Shown here: positions 19,007-27,383 of the stretch, one piece after another
How positions within the stretch are numbered: the first letter of the stretch is position 1
How the letters are laid out: every line of letters starts with the position of its first letter
Origin: Bacteroidia bacterium
GTDB taxonomy: Bacteria > Bacteroidota > Bacteroidia > Bacteroidales > GWA2-32-17
Direction of reading: 5' to 3'
Assembly: GCA_016218155.1 (NCBI GenBank)
Contig: JACREQ010000105.1
Coordinates: 193,294 to 257,293 of the forward strand
DNA length: 64,000 nt
Translations under genes and position numbers: made by a program
Notes under the pieces: model-generated
The model's database searches: none
What the model saw: the letters and a program-made list of their open reading frames with translations, nothing else
Told to the model about the DNA's origin: nothing

Positions 19007-19026
19007 GGCTGAATGTACATTCAGCC
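19007..19026 (-). terminator. Rho-independent terminator of the ImcH-like gene
   Basis: GGCTGAATGTACATTCAGCC is a perfect palindrome. Read on the minus strand it is followed by a run of T (TTTTTTATT). It sits 26 bases past the stop of the cytochrome gene. Confidence 0.8.
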
Positions 19027-19052
19027 TCTTAAATAACAGTTAAAATATTCTG

Positions 19053-20555
19053 TTAAAAAGGTTCTAAATGGCATTCTGAACAATTAGTAGTTTTCCATTC
19101 TTCACCAATGTCAACAGGATGTTGGAATTCTAAAGTGCTATTTATTGTTGAATATTTTATTGAATCTGTTGCTCCTTGTCCAATAATAGTATGACAAAGA
19201 TTACAATCTTTAGAAATAACTTTTCCATCAGCTGATTTATGTTTATCATCATGACATCTGAAACATCCGTTAAATTCTAAGTGACCAATATTCATTGGAT
19301 ATGCAGTATATCTAACTTTCATTTCAGGGAAAGTATTATAAGAGAATTCTGTTTGAATTGCAGTAATTGCTGATTTAATTTCTTTCTGATATTTTGTAAA
19401 TAAATCAGGATAAGAACTTTTATAAAATTCTGTTATTTGCTTTTCAATACCCATTCTGGCTGAATCTTTTGTAGAATACACATCATTTAATCCTTCCATT
19501 GCTGCAGCTTTTAAATAAGGAACTGATTTTGAAATCTGATTTCCTGCAAACAAACTATTTACATAATTCGAAGGTGCTAAATATCTATGTGAAGGACGGT
19601 TATGACAGTCCATACAATCCATTACTCGTTTCTCAGAATTTGCAACTTCTTTTACAGTTGGGTGAATAGAAGTATCTCCTTCAAGAAAAATTGTCTCTTT
19701 ACCGGTTTTCTTGTTATAGTATCTAACCCAAGGAATAGTTTTACGTTTTTCGTCTGACTGATATGTAATTTCTACATCATTATTTATGTGCCAGTGAATT
19801 CCTTCTGTATTACCCAATGCAGAATGATCAGATCCGATACGCATTTTCATAATCACATTCCATTCTGTATTTGCTGAATCGGCTAAATAATATTTTTCAT
19901 TTCTGATTTTATTTGTATAAAATTTCTGTGGCCAGTGACATTTTTCGCAAGTCTCGCGAGCAGGTCTTAAATTTGCAATAGGAGTTTCTATCGGCCTGTT
20001 GAATGTACCCAAAAAGTTTTTATACACCTGTCGTAAACCTGACATTTTTGATTTTACATAAAAATCAACACCTTCACCAACGTGACATTCTGCACATTTA
20101 ACTTTTGCATGTGGTGAATGCTGATATGCAACATACTCAGGTTCCATTACATCATGGCAAAGAGTACCACAAAATTCTACAGATTCTGTATAATGAAATC
20201 CTTTATAGCTTCCCATTATTGTAAAAAGAACAAAGAAAACTGTAACTACAGAAAAAATAAAAAGGGCATTTCTTGTTTTTTTATCTTTTAAATCAATCAC
20301 TAATAATTTATCATCCGAGGTTTGAGTACCTTTTTTTATTTGTCTCTTTTTACGCCACATTCCAAAAGGAATTAGAATTAATCCCAATACTAAAAAACCC
20401 GGAGTAACCATATATGCAAATAGATCAAAATATACATTCTCTACTCCAAAAAGATTAATCTGGATTACAAAGAAAATAATTGTAATCCAAGCTATTAAAG
20501 CTGTAATTGTTCCCAGATAGGAAATGTAATTGTAATAGGTACGTGGTAATTTCAT
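19053..20555 (-). CDS. ImcH-like NapC/NirT-family multihaem inner-membrane cytochrome c
   Basis: The 500-residue protein has three hydrophobic segments (about 11-33, 45-65, 97-117) and then a periplasmic domain with seven c-haem motifs. The first is CGTLCH (C-x3-C-H, residues 129-134) followed by DVM, and the other six are CXXCH: CAECH, CEKCH, CMDCH, CFRCH, CNLCH and CSECH. Three membrane helices plus a NapC/NirT core with seven haems, including one C-x3-C-H, is the architecture of ImcH, the inner-membrane quinol oxidase of Geobacter extracellular respiration. Expected role: oxidise menaquinol and pass electrons to periplasmic cytochromes. It is divergently oriented from a 16-haem b/c fusion gene, sharing a 280-base regulatory region. 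Orthology with ImcH is inferred from architecture, not from an alignment. Confidence 0.85.
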   Translation of the reverse strand: MKLPRTYYNYISYLGTITALIAWITIIFFVIQINLFGVENVYFDLFAYMVTPGFLVLGLILIPFGMWRKKRQIKKGTQTSDDKLLVIDLKDKKTRNALFIFSVVTVFFVLFTIMGSYKGFHYTESVEFCGTLCHDVMEPEYVAYQHSPHAKVKCAECHVGEGVDFYVKSKMSGLRQVYKNFLGTFNRPIETPIANLRPARETCEKCHWPQKFYTNKIRNEKYYLADSANTEWNVIMKMRIGSDHSALGNTEGIHWHINNDVEITYQSDEKRKTIPWVRYYNKKTGKETIFLEGDTSIHPTVKEVANSEKRVMDCMDCHNRPSHRYLAPSNYVNSLFAGNQISKSVPYLKAAAMEGLNDVYSTKDSARMGIEKQITEFYKSSYPDLFTKYQKEIKSAITAIQTEFSYNTFPEMKVRYTAYPMNIGHLEFNGCFRCHDDKHKSADGKVISKDCNLCHTIIGQGATDSIKYSTINSTLEFQHPVDIGEEWKTTNCSECHLEPF

Positions 20556-20658
20556 TTTAAACTAGTTAAATTGTTTATATTTCAGATCGTAAAAATAAGT
20601 AAAGACTTGCTTATATCAAGACTTTTTTAAAAAATAATGACTAATTTAGAAAGTTTCT

Positions 20659-20672
20659 ATGTTTTACAACAT
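20659..20672. promoter_or_regulatory. FNR/CRP-type dyad ATGTT-N4-AACAT between divergent cytochrome genes
   Basis: ATGTT-TTAC-AACAT, extended to 7-bp arms CTATGTT/AACATAG (20657-20674). It has the 5-4-5 geometry of FNR-family sites. A near-match -7 box TATGTTTT lies at 20693-20700, putting the dyad about 39 bases before a plus-strand start. The remaining intergenic sequence (20556-20834) shows no other clear element. Confidence 0.5.
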
Positions 20673-20834
20673 AGTTTTTAAACACAGCTATTTATGTTTT
20701 ATAATAGTTTATAGTCCTTAAAAGACTTCTAATTTTACACAAAACAATATTCCATTATGATTATTAATAACTTTATGTTAATATAACCATATGTAATTCT
20801 ATTGTTTTTTAACACCTTACATAAATATTTAATT

Positions 20835-23225
20835 ATGAAATATATTAAATTTATTCTATTAAACGTCGCTTTATTACTTTTCTTTTTCAACTTTCAGGTA
20901 AAAGCTCAGGAAGTAGTTTGCCTGGATTGTCATGAAAATTTAGTTGAAAATACAGTTCACAACAAAGTTATAAAATGTGGTGACTGCCATCGTGATATAA
21001 ACACTACAGAACATGGAGCGGGATCTGCAAAAAAAGTGAATTGTGCTAATTGCCATGCTGCTTTAAATAATCAGATGAATCATGACGTACACAGAAACGT
21101 TTTTAATGTTGATGAAAAAGATGCTCCAAATTGTAAATCGTGTCATGGAACTCATAAAATTAAGTCTCCTTCAAAAATTGAAAACAAACAAAAAGAATAT
21201 TGTAGTAAATGTCATAAAACTGATGTGCTAAAATCAGTTTATCATACAAAAAGCGAGAAGGATTATAACTGTAACAAATGTCATAATGATGCTTTACATA
21301 AAAATAATTTAGCAAAATCTGTACATCATAGTTTGAGTTGTTCTAATTGCCATAGTTATGTTGTAAATAATATTGACAATCATAGAAAAGCACCAAAAGA
21401 CGGAATTTTAGCAGATTGTTACATTTGCCATAATGCAATTGCAAACGAGCATAAAGAAAGCATACATGGTATTTCAATATTAGAAGGAATTAACGAAGCA
21501 GCACAATGCTGGGACTGCCATGGATCACATTCTATTGACTCTGTTTCAAATAAAAACAGCTTAGTATACTCAACAAATTTAGTAAGCACATGCGGTAAAT
21601 GTCATGATAATCCTGACTTTACTAAAAAACATGCATTTGCAATTAAATCGCCGGGCAAAATGTACTCACAAAGTGTACACGGGAAATTAGTTGCAAACGG
21701 AACAAATGCTGCAACCTGTATAACTTGTCATGGTAAACACAATATTAAAAACAGAATACAGGAAGGTTCAAAAATTGCAAGTACAAACATTCCTGGCACA
21801 TGCGAAGAATGTCATGCAGAAATAACAAAAGAATACAAACAATCTATACATTGGATTGGTGTTAAAAAGGGAATAAGAGAAGCACCATCTTGCAATGATT
21901 GTCATAGTGAACATAATATTCACCAAATAAATACTGCCGATAAGAGAGAAGAAATAAAAAGAATACAATCCCAAACATGTCTGGAATGTCATAACAATCT
22001 TATGCTTTCCGAAAGATATGGAATGTCAGGGAATAGTGCAGGAAATTACGAAGACAGTTATCATGGCCTTGCCGCATCACGTGGAGAAGATAAAGCAGCA
22101 TTATGTGTAGATTGTCATGGAGTACATAAAATTTTACCAAAATCTCATGCTGAATCATCGATTAATAAAAACAATATTACTGCAACATGTAAGAAATGTC
22201 ACGAAAAAGCTAACGAAATTTTTTCTATCAGCTACTCTCATACTACGCAACTTGATTCTGCAAAAAACATTGAGGACATTGTTACATTTGTTTATTTCTG
22301 GTTAATTGTTATTGTTGTAGGATGGATGTTTGTACATAACCTATTAATATTAATTCATGAATTAAGAAAAAGATATAAAAAGTCTAAAAATGAAATCAGG
22401 ATTCCAAGATTTACAACTAATGAATTAATTCAGCATACTGTTTTACTGGTTTCATTTATTGTATTAGCAATTTCGGGCTTTCAGTTAAAATATCCCGATA
22501 GCGCATTTGGCAAAGGATTATATGCTTTAGGAATGGACGAAAATATTCGTCAATGGGTACATAGAATCTCAGCTATAGTAATGATGGCACTTTCTGTATA
22601 TCATGCTATTTATTTAGTTATAACAGCCAGAGGACGTGATGTACTAAAAGGATTATTCCCAAATTTCAGCGACTTAACTCAATTAATAAATAATTCATTA
22701 TTTTATTTACACCTAAAAAAGAAACAACCAGAATTCGACAACTATAATTACATGGAAAAAATGGAATACTGGGCATTAATTTGGGGAACATTGGTAATGG
22801 GTGCAACAGGTATTGTTCTTTGGTTCCCAACAATTGGTGGCGACTGGGCTCCGGTATGGTTTATTAAAGTAAGTGAAATTATCCATTTCTATGAAGCTAT
22901 ACTTGCTACTCTGGCTATTGTTGTATGGCACTGGTTCTTTGTTATTTTCCACCCAAAAGAATATCCTTTAAACTTTATCTGTATTGATGGTGAAATTACT
23001 ATACATCATTTTAAAGAAGAACACAAATTAAAATTCTATAAGGTAATTATTGAGTGGCTTGAAGTAAAGAAAGGTATTCGCACTCCTAAAAAAATGAACC
23101 ATTATACAAAATTATTTATTAAAGCTGTTGAAAAAGGTGGTGTTACAATGGAAAGCCTTGTAAATTCTGAGCTTAATAAAGACGAAAACTTAAAAGCTAT
23201 GGCTGAAAAACAAAATTTGATTTAG
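20835..23225 (+). CDS. Multihaem cytochrome c (16 CXXCH) fused to b-type membrane cytochrome
   Basis: From the ATG at 20835, chosen because MKYIKFILLNVALLLFFFNF is a clean signal peptide, the protein has 796 residues; an in-frame ATG at 20802 adds 11 unlikely residues. The N-terminal periplasmic part carries 16 CXXCH motifs, CLDCH through CKKCH, many in CxxCHGxH pairs of the cytochrome c3/7 or NrfB-like style. From about residue 484 a membrane domain follows, with at least four helices and the histidines of a di-haem b-type cytochrome (QHTVLLVSF, VHRISAIVMMALSVYHAIYL, EIIHFYEAILATLAIVVWHW), like FdnI/HydC/cytochrome b561. A c-haem domain fused to a di-haem b domain is the CbcL plan from Geobacter. 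Expected role: quinone/quinol exchange with a periplasmic multihaem chain. A paralogue lies at 27384-30170. Confidence 0.85.
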   Translation: MKYIKFILLNVALLLFFFNFQVKAQEVVCLDCHENLVENTVHNKVIKCGDCHRDINTTEHGAGSAKKVNCANCHAALNNQMNHDVHRNVFNVDEKDAPNCKSCHGTHKIKSPSKIENKQKEYCSKCHKTDVLKSVYHTKSEKDYNCNKCHNDALHKNNLAKSVHHSLSCSNCHSYVVNNIDNHRKAPKDGILADCYICHNAIANEHKESIHGISILEGINEAAQCWDCHGSHSIDSVSNKNSLVYSTNLVSTCGKCHDNPDFTKKHAFAIKSPGKMYSQSVHGKLVANGTNAATCITCHGKHNIKNRIQEGSKIASTNIPGTCEECHAEITKEYKQSIHWIGVKKGIREAPSCNDCHSEHNIHQINTADKREEIKRIQSQTCLECHNNLMLSERYGMSGNSAGNYEDSYHGLAASRGEDKAALCVDCHGVHKILPKSHAESSINKNNITATCKKCHEKANEIFSISYSHTTQLDSAKNIEDIVTFVYFWLIVIVVGWMFVHNLLILIHELRKRYKKSKNEIRIPRFTTNELIQHTVLLVSFIVLAISGFQLKYPDSAFGKGLYALGMDENIRQWVHRISAIVMMALSVYHAIYLVITARGRDVLKGLFPNFSDLTQLINNSLFYLHLKKKQPEFDNYNYMEKMEYWALIWGTLVMGATGIVLWFPTIGGDWAPVWFIKVSEIIHFYEAILATLAIVVWHWFFVIFHPKEYPLNFICIDGEITIHHFKEEHKLKFYKVIIEWLEVKKGIRTPKKMNHYTKLFIKAVEKGGVTMESLVNSELNKDENLKAMAEKQNLI

Positions 23226-23245
23226 TGTTGATTGACTTAATTTTT

Positions 23246-23273
23246 AAAGCCTCGATTATATAATCGAGGCTTT
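23246..23273 (+). terminator. Rho-independent terminator after the 16-haem gene
   Basis: A perfect palindrome with arms AAAGCCTCGATTAT/ATAATCGAGGCTTT is followed by TCTTTTG. It starts 20 bases after the stop of the plus-strand gene. The A-rich left side lets it also serve the converging minus-strand gene poorly. Confidence 0.75.
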
Positions 23274-23282
23274 TCTTTTGAT

Positions 23283-23302
23283 GTCAGGTCGAAAGACCTG
23301 AC
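23283..23302. repeat. Short palindromic repeat GTCAGGTC-GAAA-GACCTGAC
   Basis: A perfect hairpin with 8-bp arms and a GAAA loop lies in the gap between convergent genes. Variants of the same unit occur twice at 48271-48325, so this is a dispersed REP-like family. Confidence 0.6.
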
Positions 23303-23329
23303 TGCATAACAAATACCATGATTGCAAGA

Positions 23330-24163
23330 TTATTCTTTATCTATCTTAACAGATGTCATTGTTAACGACCCTCCCACCAGTTTATCGTTAAAGAAAGTAA
23401 TATTCTCATTTTCTTCTTTTAATGCCAATGCATATAACAAAGGTAAATAATGCTCAGGTGTTGGTATTGCCAACTGAAATGCTTTTCCCTGCGATTTAAA
23501 ATTAATCAGTTGCTTATGATCATTTGAAAGAATAAATTTTTTCATTTGCTCATTTGCTTCTATTGCCCAATCGTAACCATAATCTATTTCATTCAATTTT
23601 TCCCAATCTATCATTCCCAGATTGTGCACCATGTTACCACTTCCAATAATCAATACACCTTTCTCGCGTAAAGATGAAAGTTCTTTTGCCAAATCATAAT
23701 GATATTGTGGAGCCTGATAATAATCAAGGCTCATTTGAATTACAGGCACATCAGCATTGGGATATAAATGCTTAATAACTGTCCACGCACCATGATCGAG
23801 TCCCCATTTATCATCTAGCCCAACTTCTGTTTTTTTAATCAGCGATTTTGTTTGTTTTGCTAATTCTGGACTTCCTGGTGCAGGATATTGCACATCAAAT
23901 AATGCCTGAGGAAAACCACCAAAATCGTGAATTGTTTTCGGCTTTTCCATTGCTGTAACAAATGTTCCTTTTGTTTCCCAATGTGCCGAAATACATAAAA
24001 TGGCATTTGGTTTAGGTATGGTTTTACCAATATTTCTGAACCCTGTTACAAATTCATTTTCTTCAATGGCCGTCATCGGGCTGCCATGCCCCAAAAACAA
24101 CACAGGCATTTTTTCTGTGTTGCTAAGGGAATTTGTTATACTATTTATTTCGTTAATTTTCAT
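23330..24163 (-). CDS. ygiD: 4,5-DOPA dioxygenase extradiol-like protein (YgiD/LigB family)
   Basis: The 277-residue protein matches the class III extradiol dioxygenase family: VLFLGHGSPMTAIEEN near the N-terminus (metal-ligand His), ILCISAHWETKGTFV (second His), the LDHGAWTVIKHLYPNADVPVIQMS motif, LIIGSGNMVHNLGMIDW and a late TPEHYLPLLYALA. YgiD of E. coli is a zinc-dependent enzyme that opens the ring of L-DOPA in vitro; the natural substrate in most bacteria is unknown. It converges with the 16-haem gene and shows no link to the cytochromes. Confidence 0.9.
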   Translation of the reverse strand: MKINEINSITNSLSNTEKMPVLFLGHGSPMTAIEENEFVTGFRNIGKTIPKPNAILCISAHWETKGTFVTAMEKPKTIHDFGGFPQALFDVQYPAPGSPELAKQTKSLIKKTEVGLDDKWGLDHGAWTVIKHLYPNADVPVIQMSLDYYQAPQYHYDLAKELSSLREKGVLIIGSGNMVHNLGMIDWEKLNEIDYGYDWAIEANEQMKKFILSNDHKQLINFKSQGKAFQLAIPTPEHYLPLLYALALKEENENITFFNDKLVGGSLTMTSVKIDKE

Positions 24164-24269
24164 TGCTACTTAAACTATATCAATAAAGTTATTCATTAAT
24201 GCAAGTTAGTGAAATAATAAATAAGCTACTGTAATTTATTGAGTTCTTTCTTAGAGTTCAAGTTGCCCA

Positions 24270-24283
24270 TCCGCCGCGGCGGA
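24270..24283. repeat. GC-rich palindrome TCCGCCGCGGCGGA
   Basis: A perfect 14-bp palindrome lies in the 24164-24376 gap, in a locally GC-richer stretch (about 24258-24345) unlike the AT-rich surroundings. Its core CGCCGCGGCG is the same as in the 175-bp elements, but the flanks do not match them. The gap holds nothing else that I recognise. Confidence 0.4.
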
Positions 24284-24376
24284 CAGCCTGCTAGATTTTA
24301 AACGTGTGTTACCCCACTGGTCGTTCTTCTTCTCTATCATAATGTCGGCAATGTGCCAGACTGTGTTTATTTGCTA

Positions 24377-27247
24377 TTATTTTATTATTTTTTTAAATTC
24401 ATAAATTTTACCATTTTCAAGTTTAATAAGATATACACCAGGTTCAAAATTACTTGTCTGAACCGTAGTCTTTTCAACTAAATTTCCTTTGAAAACTACT
24501 TGTCCAATTGCATTTGAAATTTCAAAATGTAATTTTTCTTTATTGCCTTCTATTACTATGACTAATTCATTTGAAAAAGGGTTAGGAAAAATATCAATTT
24601 TCAAACATTCCTTGTGCGATAATATTCCGGTAACAATTTCAAAATTAGCCACAAAAGCAGTATCAGAAACAACGGTAAAGTCTAGTGTGTCATTTGTTGA
24701 AATAACATTTCCGTTTTCGGTCCAGTTCACAAACTGGTAGCCCACATTGGGTGTGGCAATTAATGTAACCGTTTCGCCATGATTGTATGTGCCCGCTCCG
24801 CTTATTGCTCCTGAACTTATAGGATTTACATTTGCCGCAACCGAATAGCTGTTTAATTCAAAATTAGCTACAAAAGCAGTATCGGAAACAACGGTAAATT
24901 CAAGCGTATCATTTGTTGAAATAATATTTCCGTTGTCTGTCCAGTTCACAAAGTGGTAGCCCACATTGGGTGTGGCAACAAGTGTGGCAGTGGTTCCGGT
25001 GGGGTGATTTCCCGAGCCAGTTACAATTCCACTGTTTGAGGGATTAACGGTGGTTGTTATCAATTTTGTAAAATACCGGTTGTACAGATACAATTCCACA
25101 GAGTCGCGTTGTTGAGGTGTAAGCACAGTATTGTAAATAAGAACTTCGGCCATGTCGCCGTTAAAAAATAAGGAAGTTCCTTGTCTGCTGCCTAGAAACA
25201 GATTTCCGGCATTTGAAGAAAGAACATTACTGCCTGATGTTATACCATCTGTTTCATCAACACGCACTGCTCCCCCACTTGCCGATGCTCTTGCTCCAAA
25301 AATATGTGCATTTCCATTGGTGTAATCTCCGGAAATTCCTTTATCCAAATAGATTCCCGTAGTTGGAATAAACCTTGCGCCTACTCCGTTAAGATGATAT
25401 TCGAATTGCTCATAATTTGCACCAGAAATCAGAAACTGAATGTTTGCTGAACCGGATTTTGCAACAATAAACATTTCATACGGATTATTAAATATTCCCA
25501 GTACAACTGATGGTGGCAAGTTTAAGGTGGATGCAGTTCCATCAAATCGAATCACCGAATGCCCGTTTATCACATTTTCGACTAGAATAGGTTGTTTGTT
25601 AATAATACTTTGACTGGCATTATTCGTGTTGCCCGAAACATCGCCCCAATATGAAACGGAAGACCCAGTTGTGGTTACATTCATATCGGCACGAAGACAC
25701 GTTTTTAGGTGAGTGGTTGGAAGAGATGATAACAAAATGCTTTTCATTGCACTTTGGTTCGTTCCTGCAACCAATTGAAAATAGTAAACCGATTCGGGTG
25801 TTAATCCGCTTACTGTGGCACTTACCGTGGCATCCTGAGTTGACATAATGGTGATTTGTTGCGATGTTGTGCTTTGGTTCAAATTATTTGGGTCGGTACC
25901 GTAAATAAAATAATAATCCAGTGTTTCGTTTTGAGCGGGATTGCAATTTATGGTTCCGTTCGCGGTAATTGCTGTTGGTGAACTAGCCACTAATGATGTA
26001 ATATCAGGCATAAGTGGAACTATTGCTGCAGGTGTTGCGGTGGCTAATTTTAATTTGCCGTTAATGGCATAAGCAGGATCGCCAAACGTTTCGTCAAAAG
26101 GTAAGCGTCCAAACCCAGAGGAATTATACTCCACAGGATTGATATCATAAACTGAGATTAACACATCCCATACTTCTTTCGGAAGGGTAACATTATAGCT
26201 TTGGTTTGCGGGAACAGTGTAAGCGAACTCGTTTCCGGCTGCGTTTCGCATTACGTAAGTATGTGGTGCATTATCGCGATTATAAAGCTCGAAGGTGGCC
26301 GTAGTTGATGTTGATGAAATAGCGGTAACCTCAAGCCATGTCGCCTCTTCGTATATAAAATTGGATGCAGAGGCTATTGCAAAGGGAACTCCGTTATAAT
26401 CAATCTGCATGTCCCATTTTCCACCGGTGACAACAAATGCGGCCGACAACGCGGGAATAGTGTGGGTGTATATATCCGCTACTATTTGAACGTTCACCGT
26501 AACGGGATAGGTATTTCTGTTTTCTATTTTATACAACTGCGATTGATTGCTGCTCAACGCACCTAAAGTGTAAATCTGGATTTTTTTATCGGGAGTTTCC
26601 GTTTCGGAACAAAGCTGATCGTTAGTTAAAGTTTGATTAAACATACAGTTCTCATAACTGAAAGCCGTAACGCTGCCTTTCGGCACAAAAATCTGCTGTG
26701 TTTGATATGAACCTATTATCGTATTTCCAGTAAAACCACCTCCTGCATTATAATACAAAGTAACATTTAATGACGGATCGCAATTAATCAAATCATAATT
26801 TGCCATGGTTGGACTATCTGAACAGGTTGCCAGTATTTGAATTCTTCGGGAAACATCGAAGGGTGCGGCAATATAGTTGCGCCCGTAAAAAGTACCGTTG
26901 GCATTTGTAACCACCAGGCGGTAGTTTATTTCTCTTCGGGAAAATCCGTAAATACTGCTAATGGAAACCGGAGCGCTTACACCTAAATCGGTGCTTCCGT
27001 TAACTGTGCCAACTGTTACGGTATTGCCATAGCTGGTCGTGTTGCCATACTCAAAACTTACGCTGCATGTGGTGCCGTTGGCGTTCACAATTCCCTGTAA
27101 AGTGGCATACAAAGGGCTGCTCGCACTGCAGGCAGGGCCTGTGCCTACCCAGGTGGCACTACGGGTGAGTACGGTAGGGGTTTGGGCTACAATTGAAAAA
27201 GTGGTTAGCATTGTAGCTGCAAAAATTAAAATAATCCGAATTTTCAT
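24377..27247 (-). CDS. Large T9SS cargo protein: LamG-like lectin domain, two InlB-type repeats, type A sorting domain
   Basis: From the ATG at 27247 the protein has 956 residues. An upstream in-frame TTG at 27265 coincides with a TAAATTTG promoter box, so it is not the start. A signal peptide ends near IVAQ-TP. Next come fibronectin/Ig-like regions, a concanavalin-like (LamG/pentraxin) domain around SYWGDVSGNTNNASQ to GDMAEVLIYNTVLTPQQRDS, and two tandem InlB B-type repeats of about 75 residues (NPSNSGIVTGSGNHPTGTTA and NPISSGAISGAGTYNHGETV, each followed by VGYHFVNWTDNG or VGYQFVNWTENG). The type A CTD contains KIDIFPNPFSNELVIVIEGN and GVYLIKLENGKIYEFKKIIK. Likely a surface adhesin or carbohydrate-binding protein. 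The 5' half is clearly GC-richer than its neighbours. Confidence 0.83.
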   Translation of the reverse strand: MKIRIILIFAATMLTTFSIVAQTPTVLTRSATWVGTGPACSASSPLYATLQGIVNANGTTCSVSFEYGNTTSYGNTVTVGTVNGSTDLGVSAPVSISSIYGFSRREINYRLVVTNANGTFYGRNYIAAPFDVSRRIQILATCSDSPTMANYDLINCDPSLNVTLYYNAGGGFTGNTIIGSYQTQQIFVPKGSVTAFSYENCMFNQTLTNDQLCSETETPDKKIQIYTLGALSSNQSQLYKIENRNTYPVTVNVQIVADIYTHTIPALSAAFVVTGGKWDMQIDYNGVPFAIASASNFIYEEATWLEVTAISSTSTTATFELYNRDNAPHTYVMRNAAGNEFAYTVPANQSYNVTLPKEVWDVLISVYDINPVEYNSSGFGRLPFDETFGDPAYAINGKLKLATATPAAIVPLMPDITSLVASSPTAITANGTINCNPAQNETLDYYFIYGTDPNNLNQSTTSQQITIMSTQDATVSATVSGLTPESVYYFQLVAGTNQSAMKSILLSSLPTTHLKTCLRADMNVTTTGSSVSYWGDVSGNTNNASQSIINKQPILVENVINGHSVIRFDGTASTLNLPPSVVLGIFNNPYEMFIVAKSGSANIQFLISGANYEQFEYHLNGVGARFIPTTGIYLDKGISGDYTNGNAHIFGARASASGGAVRVDETDGITSGSNVLSSNAGNLFLGSRQGTSLFFNGDMAEVLIYNTVLTPQQRDSVELYLYNRYFTKLITTTVNPSNSGIVTGSGNHPTGTTATLVATPNVGYHFVNWTDNGNIISTNDTLEFTVVSDTAFVANFELNSYSVAANVNPISSGAISGAGTYNHGETVTLIATPNVGYQFVNWTENGNVISTNDTLDFTVVSDTAFVANFEIVTGILSHKECLKIDIFPNPFSNELVIVIEGNKEKLHFEISNAIGQVVFKGNLVEKTTVQTSNFEPGVYLIKLENGKIYEFKKIIK

Positions 27248-27262
27248 AATCTTTTTTATTTT

Positions 27263-27270
27263 CAAATTTA
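27263..27270 (-). promoter_or_regulatory. Candidate promoter -7 box for the large T9SS gene
   Basis: On the minus strand this is TAAATTTG, an exact match, 16 bases before the ATG at 27247. It supports that ATG over the TTG at 27265, which lies inside the box. Confidence 0.45.
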
Positions 27271-27328
27271 TCGAATTGGTAAAGTTAGGATTTTTGGCTT
27301 AAATGATAATATTATAATAAAAGCAAAA

Positions 27329-27363
27329 AAGCTGTATAAAAAGATTAACTTTTTATACAGCTT
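27329..27363 (-). terminator. Rho-independent terminator of the 19-haem gene
   Basis: The 15-bp arms AAGCTGTATAAAAAG/CTTTTTATACAGCTT enclose a 5-base loop. On the minus strand the stem is followed by TTTTTT. It lies about 20 bases past the stop. Confidence 0.85.
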
Positions 27364-27383
27364 TTACATAATCAAATCAAAAT

